Below are positions 60,276-64,000 of a stretch of DNA of 64,000 nucleotides, piece after piece (the first letter of the stretch is position 1; each line of letters opens with the position of its first letter). The stretch is from Allofranklinella schreckenbergeri (GTDB lineage Bacteria > Pseudomonadota > Gammaproteobacteria > Burkholderiales > Burkholderiaceae_C), in contig NZ_RDQM01000006.1 of assembly GCF_003703475.1 (NCBI RefSeq), forward strand, positions 1 to 64,000, written 5' to 3'. The position numbers and the translations under genes are program-made. The notes beneath the pieces are model-generated. The model was not told the DNA's origin. It did not search any database and saw nothing but the letters and a program-made list of their open reading frames with translations.

Positions 60276-63200
60276 TTACGCCAAGCCCCACTCCAGCTCC
60301 CGCGCGTGCAGCCCCATCAGCGCGATTTCTGCTGCATTGGCCCACGTGGCATCGCTGTTCGCCGAATTCACGGCCCAGGCGGATTTGCTCACCCCAGCAG
60401 CCTGCGCGATATCGCTGGCGCTGAGGATGACGCCATCGCTGAAGTGAAACTCCTCCACTGCCGTCTGAACGGCAAATTGGCCGCGCACCATCAACGTTTG
60501 CTCGCTGCCCGGCGCGCCGTAGCGCAGGTGCAAATCGTCGCCTACGCGCGCCAGCGTATACGCGTCCTGCGAGGCCAGTGCGCGCAATTGCACGATATCC
60601 ACGCCAGCAAAGCCTTCTTCCACAATCAAATGGCTGCCAGCACCTGCTTCGATGACGTACAAATCCCCGTCAAAGCCGCCAAACAACTGGTTGCGCCCGG
60701 CCCCGCCTGCGAGTACATCCCGGCCTGCGCCGCCAACCAGCAAATCGTCGCCACCGTCGCCGTAAAGCTGGTCATCACCCGCATCGCCGTACAAGGCATC
60801 GGCCCCTGCGCCGCCGTACAGCCAGTCGCCATCGGCGTCGCCGTGCAGCAAGTCATCGCCTTCCCAGCCATACAAAGCATCGCGGCCCTGGCCGCCGTAG
60901 AGCCGGTCTGCACCGCCATCGCCGTGCAGCGTATCGTCGCCCACCCAGCCGCGCAGCTCATCGTCACCCTCGCCGCCATAGAGCGTGTCCGCGCCCGCGT
61001 CGCCGTGCAACACATCGCGCCCGGCCTCGCCAAACAGCACATCGTCGCCATCTCCGCCGTAGAGCTGGTCGTTCCCATCCTGGCCATTGAGCACATCATC
61101 GTCCGCCCAGCCACGCAGCTCGTCGTTGCCATGGCCGCCATAAAGCTGGTCATCGCCCGTATCGCCATGCAAGGCGTCGTCGCCCTCGTTGCCAAAAAGC
61201 TGATCCTTGCCCGCTCCACCGTAAAGCATATCGTTGCCCTCCAGGCCGCTGAGGATGTCATCACCCGTCGTGCCGCTGATCGTGTCATCGCCGGGCGTGC
61301 CCACCATCGGCACGACTCTCGGCAGCACCGGCTCGCCGGATGCCTGCACCGTCAAGAGCAAGCTCTGGCTGGCTTGCTCACCAGCTTGATCGGTCGCCAC
61401 AATCCGCAGCGCATGGAGCGTATCCAGACTGGTGTGCGGGGCCATGCCCGATAGCGCCCCCGTGGCTGAATCCATGCGCAGCCAGCCAGGCAAGGGCGAA
61501 CCATCGCCGAGCGTGGCGCTGTAGCTGAGTACATCGCCCTTGTCCACATCCACGAACGCCCCGGCAGGCAAAACCAGCGAAAGCGCCTGCCCGGCAGGCA
61601 CTGCCACTGGCGTCAACACGGCGCCAGCCTCGGGCGCATCGTTGGTATTGAGCACTTCCAACGCCCACTCCTGCCAGGCCTGCGCGCCTTGCGGATCGCG
61701 GGCCGCCACACGCACCACCACCGTGCCCACATCGTCATTGCCCGGCGTGCCCGAAAACACCCCGCTGGCCGCATCAAAGTGCAGCCAGGCAGGCAAAGCG
61801 CCACCGCCCTTGCGCGCAGCGCTGTAAGTCAGCGCCTGCCCCTCGGGATCGCTGAACGCATCGGCAGGCAGGGCGAACGACCAGGGTGCATCTTCTTGCG
61901 CTTGCTGCGCAGGCAACGCAGGGCCAGCCACTGGCGCCTGATTGACCGGCGCAGGCGCAGCAGGCGGAACATACTTGGGCAGCTCCAGACTCAGGAAAAC
62001 ATCTTGAGAGAAGAAATTGGTGAAAACCACTTTGCCACTTTGTGCGCCTGCGGTGGCGTTGCTGATGTGCAAATCGCCGCCGCTGCGGATGAGCAACGCC
62101 TGCCCGTCCAAACTCAGCCACTGCCCCTCGCTTTTGGCATACACCCCCTGGCCCGAGAGCAAACCGGCGCCGTAGTAAATCTCGCCCTTGCCATCCAGGT
62201 CTTGCACCACCGTCGTGCCGCCCATGGCCAAATGCCCGAACCCGATGCGGTACACATCGTGGCCCCTCAAATCCGTCACCGCATCATTGCCACGGCTGAG
62301 GCGGTAATCGTCATCGCCATCACGGTCGAACATCACATCGTCGCCCGTGCTGCTGATGTACGTATCGTTGCCATCGCCGCCTTCCATGCGGGCCGTCTCC
62401 GCCCCGGCTATCAGCACATCGTTGCCATCCTCGCCGTACAGCACGTCCTCGCCCGTGCCGCCCATCAGCGTGTCATCGCCCTCGCCGCCCTTGAGCTTGT
62501 CCAGCTCGCCATCTTCCTCCCGGGCGTCAAGCGTATCGTCCCCTTTGCCGCCAAACAACCTGTCTTGCCCTTTGCCAGCCACCAGGGTGTCGTTGCCATC
62601 GCCGCCATCGGGCAGCGGCTGGGAATCATCGCCCCACAACACATCATCCCCATCGCCGCCTTCAAGGTAATCATCGCCCGTCTGGCCCGCTATCCAGTCA
62701 TTGCCCTCACCGCCATACAGCTTGTCGTCGCTGCCCTTTTCCGCAACGCGATCCTCGCGGATGAAATTGCGCCAGGGCGTCAGCGTGAAATCCTGCTCCG
62801 ATTGCGACCACTGCCACTCAAACACATTGCCCCTTGGGATGGCCAGAGCCGCATCCGGCCCGTCGCGCAAGCGCCGGATAGAGCCATCGGGCATCCAGCG
62901 ATAAGCCACAATGCCATCATTGGCCCCGCCAATGGGCATGGAGCTGCTGCTCACCGCGTAATCGGCATCGCCCAGAATCAAATCATCGCCCGCGCCCCCA
63001 TGCACATGGTCGGCGCCACCGCCACCGAACAACACATCCTCGGCCGAGCTGCCGAAAACCCAATCGCTGCCAGCCTGAGCGCTGATCCAGTCGCCGCGCC
63101 GAGTCCGCTCATTGGCCATTTCCGCTGGGCCAAGCGGCTGCAAATAAGCCAGTGAGCCATCGCCGCCCCAAAGCGTATCGTTGCCGCCGCCGCCATAAAT

Positions 63201-63995
63201 GATGTCGCTATCGCCTGCGCCATAAACCACATCGTCATCGCCGGTCAAATCGGCGCGATTCATTCCCGCCAAAATGAACTCGCGGCCGGAGCCGCCGCGC
63301 ACATAATCGCTGCCCCCCTGTGCATAAACCAGATTGGTCAGGCTATCGCCCGTGAAAATCACATCGCCGTGTGCGCTGCCGGAAAACTGAGCCGAGCGAG
63401 GGCCGCCATGCACTGCAATACCTTCAGGCGCATGGTTGCCCACATAGTTGTGAAACAGGGAGGAATTGCGGTGATCGAGCGCGAAGCGCAAATCCTGGGG
63501 CAACAGGCCCGGGCGCTGGTCGAAATCCACCTGCAAGCCCAACTGGCCGTTTTGCCAATGCATCAAATGCGCCAGTGGCTGATAAGCGCCATCGAGCAAG
63601 GCGGCGAACTCCCACTGGCCGTCTGGCATTGAACTCAAGCGATAAGTGGCCCTGGCCTCTGGATTGGTGCTGTAGAACACCTGGGCCTGATGGCCATCGT
63701 TGACAGGCAAATCGGCGCGGGCGAAAGACAGGGAAGCCAAAACATCATGCCCCACTTGTAAAGCGCCCTGACCATCGGTATCGAAAACGGTGGCTATGCC
63801 CTTGTTGGATGCAGACAAGACATAAACATCATGGCCGCTACCTCCCTCAAGATAATCATTGCCGCCACGGCCATCGAGCCTGTCGTTGCCAGCGCCGCCA
63901 TAGATGCGATCAACCAGCCAATGTCCCAACAAATTCTGATCATCCTCGCTGCTGCCAAAAATCACCTGCCGCAACGTGTTCACGCCCGACTCCAC
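60276..63995 (-). CDS. Large RTX-repeat protein with cadherin-like domains, partial (5' end beyond window)
   Basis: The C-terminal 1239 residues are visible; the frame stays open to the window edge, so the start is missing. A first RTX block (GGAGNDRLDGRGGNDYLEGG) opens the segment, followed by a long set of GGxGxDxLxG nonapeptides to about residue 620. About 683-886 hold two cadherin/dystroglycan-like domains (ALTYSA...LPAWLHFDAASGVFSGTP and LSYSATLGDGSPLPGWLRMD). A second dense RTX block follows at about 900-1100, then a C-terminal domain (TLMVRGQFAVQTAVEEFHFSDG). RTX repeats bind calcium after type I secretion. It may be an adhesin, a surface-layer-like or an enzymatic protein; no catalytic domain is visible. 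Confidence 0.88.
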   Translation of the reverse strand: MESGVNTLRQVIFGSSEDDQNLLGHWLVDRIYGGAGNDRLDGRGGNDYLEGGSGHDVYVLSASNKGIATVFDTDGQGALQVGHDVLASLSFARADLPVNDGHQAQVFYSTNPEARATYRLSSMPDGQWEFAALLDGAYQPLAHLMHWQNGQLGLQVDFDQRPGLLPQDLRFALDHRNSSLFHNYVGNHAPEGIAVHGGPRSAQFSGSAHGDVIFTGDSLTNLVYAQGGSDYVRGGSGREFILAGMNRADLTGDDDVVYGAGDSDIIYGGGGNDTLWGGDGSLAYLQPLGPAEMANERTRRGDWISAQAGSDWVFGSSAEDVLFGGGGADHVHGGAGDDLILGDADYAVSSSSMPIGGANDGIVAYRWMPDGSIRRLRDGPDAALAIPRGNVFEWQWSQSEQDFTLTPWRNFIREDRVAEKGSDDKLYGGEGNDWIAGQTGDDYLEGGDGDDVLWGDDSQPLPDGGDGNDTLVAGKGQDRLFGGKGDDTLDAREEDGELDKLKGGEGDDTLMGGTGEDVLYGEDGNDVLIAGAETARMEGGDGNDTYISSTGDDVMFDRDGDDDYRLSRGNDAVTDLRGHDVYRIGFGHLAMGGTTVVQDLDGKGEIYYGAGLLSGQGVYAKSEGQWLSLDGQALLIRSGGDLHISNATAGAQSGKVVFTNFFSQDVFLSLELPKYVPPAAPAPVNQAPVAGPALPAQQAQEDAPWSFALPADAFSDPEGQALTYSAARKGGGALPAWLHFDAASGVFSGTPGNDDVGTVVVRVAARDPQGAQAWQEWALEVLNTNDAPEAGAVLTPVAVPAGQALSLVLPAGAFVDVDKGDVLSYSATLGDGSPLPGWLRMDSATGALSGMAPHTSLDTLHALRIVATDQAGEQASQSLLLTVQASGEPVLPRVVPMVGTPGDDTISGTTGDDILSGLEGNDMLYGGAGKDQLFGNEGDDALHGDTGDDQLYGGHGNDELRGWADDDVLNGQDGNDQLYGGDGDDVLFGEAGRDVLHGDAGADTLYGGEGDDELRGWVGDDTLHGDGGADRLYGGQGRDALYGWEGDDLLHGDADGDWLYGGAGADALYGDAGDDQLYGDGGDDLLVGGAGRDVLAGGAGRNQLFGGFDGDLYVIEAGAGSHLIVEEGFAGVDIVQLRALASQDAYTLARVGDDLHLRYGAPGSEQTLMVRGQFAVQTAVEEFHFSDGVILSASDIAQAAGVSKSAWAVNSANSDATWANAAEIALMGLHARELEWGLA

Positions 63996-64000
63996 TTTCT

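Overview
The window reads as a chromosomal segment of a high-GC Gram-negative bacterium, most likely a betaproteobacterium of the order Burkholderiales and probably close to the Comamonadaceae. The reasons are the overall base composition, the algH - ruvX - pyrR - pyrB cluster, the dnaX - ybaB - recR cluster, a PhoX-type phosphatase, a DUF1840 protein, frmA/fghA formaldehyde detoxification, and outer-membrane receptors ending in Phe. The family assignment is inference. No ribosomal RNA, prophage or CRISPR array was seen. There is one tRNA, tRNA-Cys(GCA).

Layout. 0-4.7 kb: a heptanucleotide tandem array, a terminator of an off-window gene, a DUF1566 protein, a TonB-dependent receptor of the haem/transferrin type and a small membrane protein. 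4.8-17.2 kb: uvrD, then pyrB, pyrR, ruvX, a zinc-ribbon membrane protein and algH on the minus strand, then fadD, an MFS transporter, a small secreted protein, a membrane-anchored thioredoxin-fold protein and pyrC. 17.4-25.7 kb: ftsY with a very long linker, an M16 peptidase lipoprotein, zapE, phoX, a DUF1840 protein and an ICMT/PEMT-like methyltransferase. 25.8-32.3 kb: frmA and fghA separated by about 3.3 kb that holds an acetyltransferase, a PLP enzyme and a decayed vapBC locus; then a bioC-like gene and tRNA-Cys. 32.4-37.5 kb: clpX without clpP, an alcohol dehydrogenase, grxD, a DUF4395 protein and hemL.

37.5-56.5 kb is an iron-acquisition region. It holds a Fiu/PiuA-type receptor with its PiuC hydroxylase, and a catecholate uptake operon (FepA-type receptor, binding protein, two permeases, two unknown proteins, ATPase). 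Divergent from that operon are a siderophore esterase, a stand-alone aryl carrier protein and an EntF-like C-A-T-TE synthetase whose adenylation pocket matches the serine code of EntF. Near-identical Fur-type operators lie upstream of both receptors. The genes fit synthesis, uptake and hydrolysis of a serine-based catechol siderophore, with dihydroxybenzoate genes elsewhere. 56.6-64 kb: dnaX, ybaB, recR, a small membrane protein, and the C-terminal 1239 residues of a large RTX/cadherin-like protein that runs off the window.

The most striking non-coding signal is an AT-rich, imperfectly palindromic element of about 75-90 bp with a conserved TGTTTCGGCA-like core. Fifteen copies and one degenerate relative occur in 64 kb, always between genes and nearly always just 3' of a stop codon, including at three junctions inside the siderophore-uptake operon. 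A second repeat family, with 19-bp terminal inverted repeats (AGAGCGTGTTATGCACTTT), forms a 272-bp MITE-like element abutting pyrC and leaves end-like remnants on both sides of the synthetase gene.
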